A stretch of DNA of 64,000 nucleotides. It comes from Salinicola acroporae. Its GTDB lineage: Bacteria > Pseudomonadota > Gammaproteobacteria > Pseudomonadales > Halomonadaceae. Both the position numbers and the translations under genes were made by a program. The notes below the pieces were generated by a model. That model saw nothing but the letters and a program-made list of their open reading frames with translations. It was not told where the DNA came from and searched no databases. This document shows positions 16,659 to 24,876 of the stretch, in pieces. Within the stretch, counting starts at the first letter, position 1. Every line of letters starts with the position of its first letter. The stretch spans positions 18,713 to 82,712 of the forward strand of contig NZ_PZJW01000008.1 of NCBI RefSeq assembly GCF_003206615.1. Reading direction: 5' to 3'.

Positions 16659-17726
16659 ATGACGTCTCCCTCCAGGCCCATGAAAGGCCGCGGCGCGACC
16701 TACAACCCCGACAACCGTTTCCAGCCGACCCACAGCACCCGTGAAGACGACGGCTGGTGGCAGGAGGAGCTGCCGCCGCGAATCGCTACCCAGGTCCAGT
16801 TCGAGGCGCCTCGCACGGCGCTCTCCTGGAATCAGTCGCCGGATCTGGGATTCGATCGCTCGCTCAACCCCTATCGCGGCTGCGAGCACGGCTGCATCTA
16901 CTGCTACGCCCGGCCCAGCCACGCCTATTGGGATCTCTCTCCCGGCATCGATTTCGAGACCCGGCTGATCGCCAAGACCGGCATGGCAGACCGGCTGCGC
17001 GAGGAGCTGTGCAAGCCCGGTTACGTCTGCCGCCCCATCAATCTCTCCGGCAACACCGACTGCTACCAGCCGATCGAGGTCCAACACGGGACGACGCGCT
17101 CGCTGCTGGAACTCCTGCTGGCATGTCGCCACCCGGTTACGCTGGTGACCAAGAGCGCACTGATCCTGCGTGACCGTGAACTGCTGGCCGAGATGGCGCG
17201 ACTGCGTCTGGTCAGGGTCTTCGTCAGTCTCACCTCGCTCGACAACGAGTTGAAACGCACCCTGGAGCCGCGCACGGCCTCTCCGGCGGCGCGTCTCAAG
17301 ATCATCCGGGAGCTGCACCAGGCGGGAATACCGGTCGGCGTGCTGGTGGCGCCGGTGATTCCTGCCATCAACGATAGCGAGATCGAGACCCTCCTGGCCC
17401 GGGCCGCCGACGCCGGCGCCCGGAGCGCCAACTGGACGCTGCTGCGCCTGCCGCGCGAGGTGTCGCCGCTGTTCGAGGCCTGGCTGGAGCAGCACTACCC
17501 GGAGCGCGCGGGCAAGGTGATGAGCCTGATCCGCCAGTCCCGCGGCGGCCACGCCAACGACAGTCGCTTCGGCCATCGCATGCGTGGCGAAGGCCTGTTC
17601 GTGGACATGATCGATCAGCGCTTCCGCCGCGCGGCCAAGCGGTTGGGAATGGGTCGACGGGCGGACATGGATCTCGATACCACCCGCTTCCGTGCGCCTC
17701 ACGCCCAGCAGGACCTGTTCGGCTGA
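16659..17726 (+). CDS. PA0069-family radical SAM protein, SOS-controlled
   Basis: 355 residues. The radical SAM cluster CEHGCIYC (Cx3Cx2C) lies at about residue 77, within the sequence RGCEHGCIYCYARPSH. This Cx3Cx2C spacing followed by YARP/S is typical of the spore photoproduct lyase-like group that includes P. aeruginosa PA0069. The rest of the barrel contains NLSGNTDCYQPIE and LVTKSALILRD. The substrate is unknown; a DNA or nucleotide repair role is possible. The LexA box at 16621-16640 supports a DNA-damage function. I recall PA0069 being part of the P. aeruginosa LexA regulon, which fits. The start at 16659 has an ACAGGAG site about 8 bases upstream. Confidence 0.9.
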   Translation: MTSPSRPMKGRGATYNPDNRFQPTHSTREDDGWWQEELPPRIATQVQFEAPRTALSWNQSPDLGFDRSLNPYRGCEHGCIYCYARPSHAYWDLSPGIDFETRLIAKTGMADRLREELCKPGYVCRPINLSGNTDCYQPIEVQHGTTRSLLELLLACRHPVTLVTKSALILRDRELLAEMARLRLVRVFVSLTSLDNELKRTLEPRTASPAARLKIIRELHQAGIPVGVLVAPVIPAINDSEIETLLARAADAGARSANWTLLRLPREVSPLFEAWLEQHYPERAGKVMSLIRQSRGGHANDSRFGHRMRGEGLFVDMIDQRFRRAAKRLGMGRRADMDLDTTRFRAPHAQQDLFG

Positions 17727-17793
17727 TTCTCGGGAACCAGCCGACACCTGCCGACGACATTCCATGGTAGGAATGTCATTATCGCGTTTGTCG

Positions 17794-17810
17794 CTTAAGC
17801 TTCCTTTAAG
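17794..17810 (+). promoter_or_regulatory. Candidate PmrA-type box (CTTAAG-N5-TTTAAG)
   Basis: CTTAAG (17794-17799), 5 bases, TTTAAG (17805-17810). This matches the YTTAAK-N5-YTTAAK direct repeat bound by PmrA/QseB-type response regulators at every defined position. It sits about 150 bases upstream of the glycosyltransferase operon that the nearby PmrAB-like system would be expected to control. In such promoters the repeat overlaps the -35 region; no good -10 can be chosen by eye. Confidence 0.7.
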
Positions 17811-17958
17811 TCTAGCCCGCGACCATGGCGGCACGCCGCTCGCGCGCTCCGCGACACGATCAATCGAGCCAAACCGAACCGCCTGGGCCATACATTCAGA
17901 GAGGCGGGTTTCATCCATCGCCCAAGCCATCGGTCACCTCGCCAGGAAATTGCCATCA

Positions 17959-18756
17959 ATGCATTCATCCCTTCGCTCCCCGCTGCTCTCGATCCTGATT
18001 CCGGCCAAGGACGAGGCCGGCAACCTGCCAGGCCTGCTCGATGAGATCGAGCGGGCACTGGCGGATATCGATCACGAAGTCATCGTGGTCGACGACGCCT
18101 CGACCGACGGCACCTGGGATCTGCTGGAACGACGGGCCGCGCGGGATCCTCGCCTGCGCCCGATGCGTCACGCCCGGAGTGCGGGGCAAAGCACCTCGGT
18201 CTGGCAGGCGGCCAGGGCCGCGCGAGGTGTCTGGCTCGGGACGCTCGATGGCGACGGCCAGAACGACCCGGCCGATCTTCCCAGGCTGTTCGAACGCGCC
18301 CGGCGTGGGGATGTCGCACTGGTCGCGGGACACCGCACCAATCGCCGTGACGACTGGATCAAACGGTTGTCCTCCAGGGTGGCCAATCGCGTGCGCTCGG
18401 CGCTGCTGAACGACGCCACGCCGGATACCGGTTGCGGGTTGAAGGTGGTGCACCGCGAAGCCTTCATGTCACTCCCCTACTTCGACCACATGCACCGTTT
18501 TCTGCCGGCGCTGATCCGCGCCCAGGGCGGCCAGTGCGTCTCCGTTCCGGTCAACCACCGTCCCCGGGGGACCGGGGCATCGCACTATGGGCTCAACAAT
18601 CGCCTGTGGGTCGGGCTGGTGGATATGGTCGGCGTCATGTGGTTGCGCCGCCGTAGCCGGCTGCCCGCGGCGTGCCTCGAGCCGACTGACGCGATGACGG
18701 CGCCGGACGACGCGGGCGATCACCGGCACCCCGACGGTGAGGAGGTGACATCATGA
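17959..18756 (+). CDS. Family 2 glycosyltransferase (ArnC/DPM1-like polyprenyl-phosphate transferase)
   Basis: 265 residues. It is a GT-A fold with VIVVDDASTDGTWDLL (about residues 41-56), DGDGQNDPADLPRLF (97-111) and the DTGCGLKVVHREAF segment used by dolichyl/undecaprenyl-phosphate sugar synthases. It would charge a polyprenyl phosphate with a sugar (GlcA, GalA, Ara4N or similar) on the cytoplasmic face of the inner membrane. Its C-terminus has only one short hydrophobic segment, fewer than ArnC. It overlaps the LAB_N gene by 4 bases and heads a three-gene operon behind the PmrA-type box. The start at 17959 has AGGAAA about 10 bases upstream; an upstream in-frame extension would include the regulatory box and is rejected. 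Confidence 0.9.
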   Translation: MHSSLRSPLLSILIPAKDEAGNLPGLLDEIERALADIDHEVIVVDDASTDGTWDLLERRAARDPRLRPMRHARSAGQSTSVWQAARAARGVWLGTLDGDGQNDPADLPRLFERARRGDVALVAGHRTNRRDDWIKRLSSRVANRVRSALLNDATPDTGCGLKVVHREAFMSLPYFDHMHRFLPALIRAQGGQCVSVPVNHRPRGTGASHYGLNNRLWVGLVDMVGVMWLRRRSRLPAACLEPTDAMTAPDDAGDHRHPDGEEVTS

Positions 18757-19049
18757 ACCAGGAGTGGATATGGGTGATCATCGGCTTTATCGGCCAGACC
18801 CTGTTTTCTGCCCGTTTCATCATCCAGTGGCTCGCCAGCGAACGCGCCAGGCGCAGCATCATTCCCGTCGCATTCTGGTTCTTCAGCATCGGCGGCGGTG
18901 CCACCCTGCTGGCCTACGCGATCTACCGCCGCGACCCGGTATTCATCGCCGGCCAAGGTGCCGGCCTGGTCATCTACGTTCGCAATCTGATGCTGATCCG
19001 GCGGGAGAAGCACCAGGCTAGCGTCCCGGAAACCCCCTCGAATTCGTGA
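18753..19049 (+). CDS. LAB_N-domain membrane protein
   Basis: 98 residues with three hydrophobic segments (WIWVIIGFIGQTLFSARFIIQWLASE, IIPVAFWFFSIGGGATLLAYAIY, FIAGQGAGLVIYVRNLML). This is the lipid A biosynthesis N-terminal (LAB_N) domain: RFIIQWLASERARRSIIPVAFWFFS and the GQGAGLVIYVRNL end are typical. Such small proteins accompany polyprenyl-phosphate glycosyltransferases and ArnT-like enzymes and may help flip or present the lipid-linked sugar. That role is inference. It overlaps its neighbours on both sides (ATGA and GTGA), so all three products are made together. Confidence 0.9.
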   Translation: MNQEWIWVIIGFIGQTLFSARFIIQWLASERARRSIIPVAFWFFSIGGGATLLAYAIYRRDPVFIAGQGAGLVIYVRNLMLIRREKHQASVPETPSNS

Positions 19050-20809
19050 ACGAGACCTCGCTCATGCGGCGCTTCCTGTCCGATCCCTCACAGGCCCATT
19101 ATCGGCGTGCCTGGCTGCTATTGCTGCTGTTCACTACCGTGCTGCTGGGCATCGGTATCGGCCTGCGGGACCCATGGCCGGCCGACGAACCGCGTTTCGC
19201 CCTCAACGCGCTGGAGATGTTGCGCACCGGCCAGTTCTGGTTTCCGCATCGCGGCGGCGAGCTCTATCCCGACAAGCCGCCGGTGTTCATGTGGGCCTCG
19301 GCGCTGAGCATCTGGCTGACCGGCTCCGTGCGCTGGGGATTCTTGATTCCCACCACGCTTGCGGGTATCGGCACCCTGCTGCTGACGGTGGATCTGTGTC
19401 GCCGCCTTTACGGCCGCCGCATCGCGCTGATGTCGGGGCTGGCGCTGCTGAGCGCGTTCCAGTTCGTGCTGCAGGCCAAGACCGCGCAGATCGACATGAT
19501 GCTGACCTTCTGTACCACGCTCGCCACCTATGGCCTGCTCCGCCACGCCCTGCTGGGCCCGGCCCGGCGCTGGTGGCTGGTGGGCTGGGCAGCGATGGGG
19601 CTGGGCATCATCACCAAAGGTGTCGGCATCCTGCCACTGACGCTGCTTCCGGCCTGGCTATGGATGGCCTACTCCGGGCGTTCTCGCGGACGAATCGCCC
19701 CCATCACGCTCAAGGCTGCCCTCCAGGGGGTAGCCGTCATGGTGGCCTGCATCGCGGCCTGGGCCGTGCCGATGATCGTGATGGCGACCTGGGGAGACGA
19801 TCCCTCGCTGGCAGCCTACCGAGACAACATTCTGTTCAAGCAGACCGGCCAGCGGTATGCCGACTCCTGGACCCACCTCGAACCCTGGTATTACTACCTG
19901 GTCAGCGTGCTGCCCTGGGCATGGATGCCATTGGTCCTGGCCTTTCCGTGGGCACTCCCCGCCTGGTGGCGTCGGCTGAGACGCTCCGATCCGCGAATCC
20001 TGCTGCCGCTCAGTTCGGTGATACTGATCGTGACCTTCTTTTCCCTCTCGCCCGGCAAGCGCGGCGTCTACATGCTGCCGACCTTGCCGTTGCTGGTATT
20101 GGCGATGGCACCGCTGCTGCCGGGACTTGTCACCCGAAAGGGCCTGCAGTGGCTGGGTTTCGGCCTGCTGGCATTGCTGGGCGGGCTGCTGCTGGCCGCG
20201 GGCATTCTCGGCGCTGCCGGTCTGCCCGCGCTGACCAAGGTCGCCGAGCGTCACGCCGTCTCCCCGTGGGCCTGGTGGATCGTGATCGGCGCCATCGCCG
20301 TGGGGCTGCTAGTCATCCTGCGGCCTCGCCGCGGACTCTGGGCACTGGCCAGCTGGCTGGTGGTGTTCTGGGTGAGCTGGTCGACCTGGGGCTACGCGCT
20401 GCAGGATCATGCGCGCTCGCCGCGTGACATGATGGCGCAGGTGCGGTCGATCACTGGCGCCGACACCTGGTTGGCCATGCCGGACTTCGACGAGGAGTTC
20501 CTGCTCCAGTCCCGCCAGCCCAGCATCCAGTTCGGCGACCGCACCCCCGCCAGTGCCCAGTTCCGGCGGGCGTTCGCCTGGCTGCAGCAGGATCGAAGCC
20601 GCTGGATGTTCGCGATGCAGCGCCAGGCCGAGGATTACGACTGCATCGACCGGGACCAGATTCATGACCTGGGCATTCAGAATGGCGACGACTGGTGGCT
20701 CATCCCGGCAACCGCCGTCGATCGGTGCCAGGGCGACGCCAACGCAGCACCGCTGTTCGTGGCACCCACCACGCTGCCGGATCACACCGGCAACGCGCCC
20801 AGGGTCTGA
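19046..20809 (+). CDS. ArnT-family glycosyltransferase (GT83-like), first copy
   Basis: 587 residues with about 12 hydrophobic segments. It is an ArnT/PMT-type GT-C enzyme: the catalytic loop after helix 1 contains PADEPRFALNALEM (Asp47-Glu48), followed by YPDKPPVFMW (about 75-83) and, later, FFSLSPGKRGVYMLPTLPLLVLA. These enzymes move a sugar from a polyprenyl phosphate to lipid A or core on the periplasmic side. The C-terminal about 100 residues are periplasmic. The start is the GTG at 19046, which overlaps the LAB_N stop; ATG at 19064 is an alternative. The aminoarabinose genes arnA, arnB, arnD, arnE and arnF are not present, so the sugar is probably not L-Ara4N. Confidence 0.92.
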   Translation: MNETSLMRRFLSDPSQAHYRRAWLLLLLFTTVLLGIGIGLRDPWPADEPRFALNALEMLRTGQFWFPHRGGELYPDKPPVFMWASALSIWLTGSVRWGFLIPTTLAGIGTLLLTVDLCRRLYGRRIALMSGLALLSAFQFVLQAKTAQIDMMLTFCTTLATYGLLRHALLGPARRWWLVGWAAMGLGIITKGVGILPLTLLPAWLWMAYSGRSRGRIAPITLKAALQGVAVMVACIAAWAVPMIVMATWGDDPSLAAYRDNILFKQTGQRYADSWTHLEPWYYYLVSVLPWAWMPLVLAFPWALPAWWRRLRRSDPRILLPLSSVILIVTFFSLSPGKRGVYMLPTLPLLVLAMAPLLPGLVTRKGLQWLGFGLLALLGGLLLAAGILGAAGLPALTKVAERHAVSPWAWWIVIGAIAVGLLVILRPRRGLWALASWLVVFWVSWSTWGYALQDHARSPRDMMAQVRSITGADTWLAMPDFDEEFLLQSRQPSIQFGDRTPASAQFRRAFAWLQQDRSRWMFAMQRQAEDYDCIDRDQIHDLGIQNGDDWWLIPATAVDRCQGDANAAPLFVAPTTLPDHTGNAPRV

Positions 20810-20920
20810 CGACAGCGAGTTTCTCGCCCCAGGGAGGGCTCCTCTGGGATCCGGGCACCTTGCGAGGCGTTGAATCTGGCGCCCCGAAACCGGGGCCAGA
20901 CTCATGGCTCGAGGCCGGGA

Positions 20921-22321
20921 TCAGGCCACGGCGTCCAGCCAGTCGAGCCGCACCCTCAGTCCGCCGTCGTCGCGGTTGGCGAGAGACAGGCTCAGGCGCT
21001 GGCGCTCGGCGATCTCAACGGCGATCGACAGCCCCAGACCGCTGCCGCTGATGCGCTGGTCGGAAGCCCGCTGGAAGCGTTGGGTCACGGCTTCCAGCAT
21101 CGATTCGGGGATTCCCGGCCCGGAGTCTTCGATGCTCAACCACGGTCGCTGGCCGTCGATCCCCACGGTAACGACGACCCGCCCTCCCGGCGGGGTGTAA
21201 CGCAGCGCGTTGTCCATCAGGTTGCGGATCAGGATCCCCAGCTCGGTGGCGTTGCCCATCACGGTGACGGGCTTGCCCTCGATGATTTCCAGCGCCTGTT
21301 GCTGCGACTCGGCCAGCGGCCATAGATCGGCAGCCAGATCCATGACCAGCGCCGGTAACGCGACCGGTTCGGGAGCCGGTCGCGGCTGATCGATATCGAG
21401 CCGGGCCAGCAGCAGCAGCTGTTCGACCACTCGCTGCAACCGCTCGATGCCGTTGTAGGCCTTGTCCAGCGCACTGGGCTCACCGAAGCGGGCGTTGTCC
21501 AGATGAATCTTCATCGCGGCCAGTGGCGTGCGCAGCTCGTGGGCGGCATCGGCGGTGAAGCGGCGTTCGCGCTCCAGCGTCTGCCCGAGTCGATCGATGA
21601 AGTCATTGAGCGCGCCACGCAGGGTCTGCAACTCCCTAGGTACCGCCACCCGGATCGGGCTGAGGTCTTTTTCGTCCCGTGATCTGACCTGGCGCGACAG
21701 ATGATCGATGGGCCCCAGACCACGTCGGATCAGCCGCGCGATCAGCCAGATCAGAACAGGCAATGCCAGCAGTAACGGCACGAAATTGCCCAGCGCGACC
21801 TTGTTGGAGAGCTCGTCCTGGAAAGACTCCCTCAAACCGACGCTGATCCAGCGACCACCGTCTACCGGCATACTGAAGACCCGCCACCGGTGCCCCTCGT
21901 AGGTGACCCAGCGATGTCCGGTCTTACGTGGGGGAGGAAATCCCTCGTCATTTTCGCCCCAGCGGGAACCCAGCAGGATGGGGCGAAGCGCGTCGTCCCA
22001 GAAGCCCACTGACAGCATCCGCTCCTCGTGATCATAGAGCTTCGGATCGGTATCCGGAGAAAGCTGCGGCTCGGCCTGGCCATACCAGTGGGCGAAATGG
22101 CCCGGCTGAGAGAGCTGCTCCGCGATGGCGGCATAGGCTTGCGGCGTGGTGTCGGTATCGACGAGCCCCGACACCACGCGCGCCTGCAGGCTCAACTGGG
22201 CGTCGAAGATCTCTTCCATCTCATGACGGGTGATCAGGTAGGCGGCGGTCACGGCCAGGGCCATGACCAGAAGCAGAACACCGGCGAGGGTAAAATTGAG
22301 ATAGCGGCGAATCGATGTCAT
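20921..22321 (-). CDS. Sensor histidine kinase, PmrB/QseC type
   Basis: 466 residues. Membrane helix 1 is at about residues 11-31 and helix 2 at about 178-198, enclosing a periplasmic sensor region of about 145 residues. A HAMP-like linker is followed by the H-box RRFTADAAHELRTPLAAMK (phospho-acceptor His261) and a HATPase domain with NLMDNALRYTPPGG, DSGPGIP and GSGLGLSIA. It phosphorylates the response regulator whose gene overlaps its start by 4 bases. The periplasmic region shows acidic patches (EMEE, DHEER, ENDE) that could bind metals. I cannot confirm a PmrB-type iron motif. It lies between two glycosyltransferase operons on the opposite strand. Confidence 0.93.
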   Translation of the reverse strand: MTSIRRYLNFTLAGVLLLVMALAVTAAYLITRHEMEEIFDAQLSLQARVVSGLVDTDTTPQAYAAIAEQLSQPGHFAHWYGQAEPQLSPDTDPKLYDHEERMLSVGFWDDALRPILLGSRWGENDEGFPPPRKTGHRWVTYEGHRWRVFSMPVDGGRWISVGLRESFQDELSNKVALGNFVPLLLALPVLIWLIARLIRRGLGPIDHLSRQVRSRDEKDLSPIRVAVPRELQTLRGALNDFIDRLGQTLERERRFTADAAHELRTPLAAMKIHLDNARFGEPSALDKAYNGIERLQRVVEQLLLLARLDIDQPRPAPEPVALPALVMDLAADLWPLAESQQQALEIIEGKPVTVMGNATELGILIRNLMDNALRYTPPGGRVVVTVGIDGQRPWLSIEDSGPGIPESMLEAVTQRFQRASDQRISGSGLGLSIAVEIAERQRLSLSLANRDDGGLRVRLDWLDAVA

Positions 22322-22980
22322 GCCACGCGGCTATCCAGGCGATAACCGATCCCTCTGACGGTGGTGATCAGGTGCTTGTCGAGCTTGCGCCGCAAGTGAT
22401 GGACATGGACCTCGAGCGCGTTGGAGCCGACCTCCTCGCCCCAGCCATAGAGCAGGCTTTCCAGCTTGGGCCGGGACATCACCTTGTCGCTGTTTCTGGC
22501 CAGTTCCAGCAGCAGCGCGAACTCGCGGCGCCCGAGGGTGATCGTGTCGCCTCGCCAACTGACCACATGCTGCGACTCATCGATCGTCAACTGTCCAATC
22601 GAAAGCAGTTGGGTCGAACGCCCCTCGGCGCGCCGGGTCACCACCCGCATCCGCGCCAGCAGCTCCTGCAGATCGAACGGCTTGAGGACGTAGTCGTCGG
22701 CGCCCGCATCCAACCCCTGGATGCGCTGCTCGACGGCGTCGCGGGCGGTCAGGATCAGGACCGGGATCGAATGCTGCCGACGGATCTCCTTCAATACCAT
22801 CAACCCATCGATATCCGGCAGCCCCAGGTCGAGAATGACCAGCGAGAACGGCTCGACGCGCACCGCTTCCAGTGCGTCGCGACCTTTCAGCAGCCAATCG
22901 ACGACGTAACCCTCTCGGATCAGGGCAGTGCGGATGCCGTCACCCAGCAAGGGATCATCTTCCACCAACAATACGCGCAT
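22318..22980 (-). CDS. OmpR-family response regulator, PmrA/QseB type
   Basis: 220 residues. The receiver domain has the acidic pair EDD at 8-9, the phospho-acceptor Asp51 in VILDLGLPD, the switch Thr in VLILTARD and Lys in YVLKPFD. The C-terminal winged helix (LGRREFALLLELARNSDKVMSRPKLESLLYGW...NALEVHVHHLRRKLDK) is of the PmrA/QseB subgroup. These recognise CTTAA-N5-CTTAA repeats. Three such sites are seen next to this locus, one of them in the divergent promoter region of this very gene. The start at 22980 has GGAAACCGCA upstream. It overlaps the kinase gene as ATGA. Confidence 0.94.
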   Translation of the reverse strand: MRVLLVEDDPLLGDGIRTALIREGYVVDWLLKGRDALEAVRVEPFSLVILDLGLPDIDGLMVLKEIRRQHSIPVLILTARDAVEQRIQGLDAGADDYVLKPFDLQELLARMRVVTRRAEGRSTQLLSIGQLTIDESQHVVSWRGDTITLGRREFALLLELARNSDKVMSRPKLESLLYGWGEEVGSNALEVHVHHLRRKLDKHLITTVRGIGYRLDSRVA

Positions 22981-23052
22981 TGCGGTTTCCGTCTTGGTTT
23001 ACCCGTGGAGATCCGGTGATCTCACTTTTCTCGTACATTGAGGCATACATGT

Positions 23053-23069
23053 CTTAACGATTTCTTATC
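23053..23069 (+). promoter_or_regulatory. Degenerate PmrA-type box on the + strand
   Basis: CTTAACGATTTCTTATC: two CTTA-start half-sites separated by exactly 5 bases, 9 of 12 to YTTAAK-N5-YTTAAK. It lies between the response-regulator gene and the divergent ArnT-like gene and points towards the latter. Confidence 0.5.
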
Positions 23070-23130
23070 GCCTCCTGCCCTCGAGATACCTGTGGGTGAG
23101 CCACCGGGCGCCGACCGTCTTTGCCGGCCG

Positions 23131-23147
23131 GATAATGTTTCGTTAAG
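23131..23147 (-). promoter_or_regulatory. Degenerate PmrA-type box on the - strand
   Basis: Read on the minus strand: CTTAACGAAACATTATC, the same CTTAACGA start and TTATC end as the + strand box at 23053-23069, with the same spacing. It points towards the response-regulator gene and could be an autoregulatory site. Confidence 0.45.
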
Positions 23148-23195
23148 CCAGCAGCGCCACAGTGGCCTCTCGAAGCCACCTCGGGACGTCATCGC

Positions 23196-24818
23196 GTGAT
23201 CAGCATCCAGAAATTTTCGCCCTTATCGTACACGCTACGGTTACAGGCCAGGCATCGAGACGCCCTCGTCATCCTCGTGCTGTGGGCGATGTCGCTGGCC
23301 TGCGCGCTGTTCAGGCCGTTGATGCCGATCGACGAGACGCGCTACGTCTCGGTGGCCTGGGAGATGTGGCACAACCACTCGCTTTTGCTGCCGCTCATGA
23401 ATGGCGAAGCCTACGCCGACAAGCCTCCGCTGCTGTTCTGGCTGATCCAGTCGGGCTGGACGCTGTTCGGCGTCAATGACTGGTGGCCCAAGTCGATCTC
23501 GCCGCTGGCCTCGCTGATCGCGATGATCCATCTCTATCGAATCGCACGGCGACTGGGTTACGCCGGTAGTCAGGCGCGTCTGGCACCGATGGTGCTTGGC
23601 GCCATGCTGATGTGGAATCTCTACGCTGGCGCATTGATGTTCGACATACTGCTGAGTGCCTGCCTGCTGGGCGCCATCTCGCCATTGATAGCGGGTCAGT
23701 TCACCTCACGCAAGGCCATCATCAGTGGACTGTGGCTGGGCTTGGCGCTGCTGGCCAAGGGGCCGGCGGCCTTCGTGACGTTGACGCCGATTGTGCTGTC
23801 GATTCCGCTCTGGCGCGCCTCGCCGTTGGGCGGGCCCGGCCGGCGGCGCCTGGCCTTCGCCTTGGTGCTCGGGATCTCGATGCTATTGACCTGGGCGCTG
23901 TCCGCCGCCTGGCTGGGCGGTGCCGCCTACGCCAGGGACCTGCTCTGGGGTCAGAGTGTCGACCGCCTGCAGCACGCCATGGCCCACGCGCGCCCGGCGT
24001 GGTGGTACCTGCCGTGGCTGCCACTGCTGACCTTCCCGTGGTCGCTGTGGCCCGCCGGGTGGCCACGCCTCCCACGGCAGCGCCATCAGCGACTGGCCTG
24101 GATCTGGCTGATCGCACCGTTACTGGTCTTCTCGTCGATCAGCGGCAAGCAGATCCACTATCTGATGCCGCTGCTACCTGCACTGGCGCTGCTGGTCATG
24201 GACCGCCTGGGTCAGGTCGCCCCGGACAAGCCATTTCGCCTACGGTCGGCGGCAACGGCGATGATGCTGCTGGGCGTGGCGGCGCTCGGCCTGGCGGGGT
24301 TCGGCCGCGCCGAGGTCGTCGGCTCGATGATTTCGCCTTTCGGCGCACTGGTGCTGCTCGCGTTCGCCGCCATCGTATGGCGGCAACGCTGGCGAAGCAG
24401 CGCCCAGGCTACCCGCGGCCTCGCGCTCGGCACGGCTGTCGCCACGCTGATAACGGCTCAGTTGGTGCTGGCCCCGCTCTGGAGCCATTACGACATTGGC
24501 GCGCCGAGCAGACTGTTGGCCAGACTCGAAGCCAGTGGCGTCCCCGTAGCCTTCAATGGCGACAACTATCAGGCCACCTTCCAGTTTGCCGGACGCCTGG
24601 AAAGGCCACTGGTCACGCTCTCCGGCAATCCCGCGGACCTCTGCCGGTTCGGGCAACGGTCTCCAACCGGCTGGATCGTGGGTCGAGAGCGCGACCTGGG
24701 CCCGCTGATCGTCCAGGATGGCGCCGCCCACGTATTCGACTATCGTGGCGGAAAGCTGGACATCGTGCCTGTCACCGCGCTGTCATTTAGTCCCCGACGA
24801 CCTGCTTGCGACTGGTAG
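23196..24818 (+). CDS. ArnT-family glycosyltransferase (GT83-like), second copy
   Basis: 540 residues, a GT-C membrane protein with about 12 helices. Catalytic loop 1 has MPIDETRYVSVAWEM (Asp46-Glu47) followed by YADKPPLLFWLIQ (about 73-85), and a later conserved loop is SSISGKQIHYLMPLLPALALLVMD. These match ArnT, which moves a sugar from undecaprenyl phosphate to lipid A. It is clearly a paralogue of the first copy but divergent from it, suggesting a second acceptor site or a second donor. The start is taken as GTG at 23196; no other start retains helix 1. It is followed after 58 bases by the UDP-glucuronate epimerase gene, and it is divergent from the response-regulator gene. Confidence 0.91.
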   Translation: MISIQKFSPLSYTLRLQARHRDALVILVLWAMSLACALFRPLMPIDETRYVSVAWEMWHNHSLLLPLMNGEAYADKPPLLFWLIQSGWTLFGVNDWWPKSISPLASLIAMIHLYRIARRLGYAGSQARLAPMVLGAMLMWNLYAGALMFDILLSACLLGAISPLIAGQFTSRKAIISGLWLGLALLAKGPAAFVTLTPIVLSIPLWRASPLGGPGRRRLAFALVLGISMLLTWALSAAWLGGAAYARDLLWGQSVDRLQHAMAHARPAWWYLPWLPLLTFPWSLWPAGWPRLPRQRHQRLAWIWLIAPLLVFSSISGKQIHYLMPLLPALALLVMDRLGQVAPDKPFRLRSAATAMMLLGVAALGLAGFGRAEVVGSMISPFGALVLLAFAAIVWRQRWRSSAQATRGLALGTAVATLITAQLVLAPLWSHYDIGAPSRLLARLEASGVPVAFNGDNYQATFQFAGRLERPLVTLSGNPADLCRFGQRSPTGWIVGRERDLGPLIVQDGAAHVFDYRGGKLDIVPVTALSFSPRRPACDW

Positions 24819-24876
24819 AATTCGGTCGCGGCTCACCGGCCCGAGCGGTGAAGATTCTTTCAATACAGGAACCAGC

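Noticed and set aside
17692-17958. N-terminal extension of the glycosyltransferase
   Set aside because: The extra 89 codons have no resemblance to GT2 proteins and would place the regulator box inside coding sequence.
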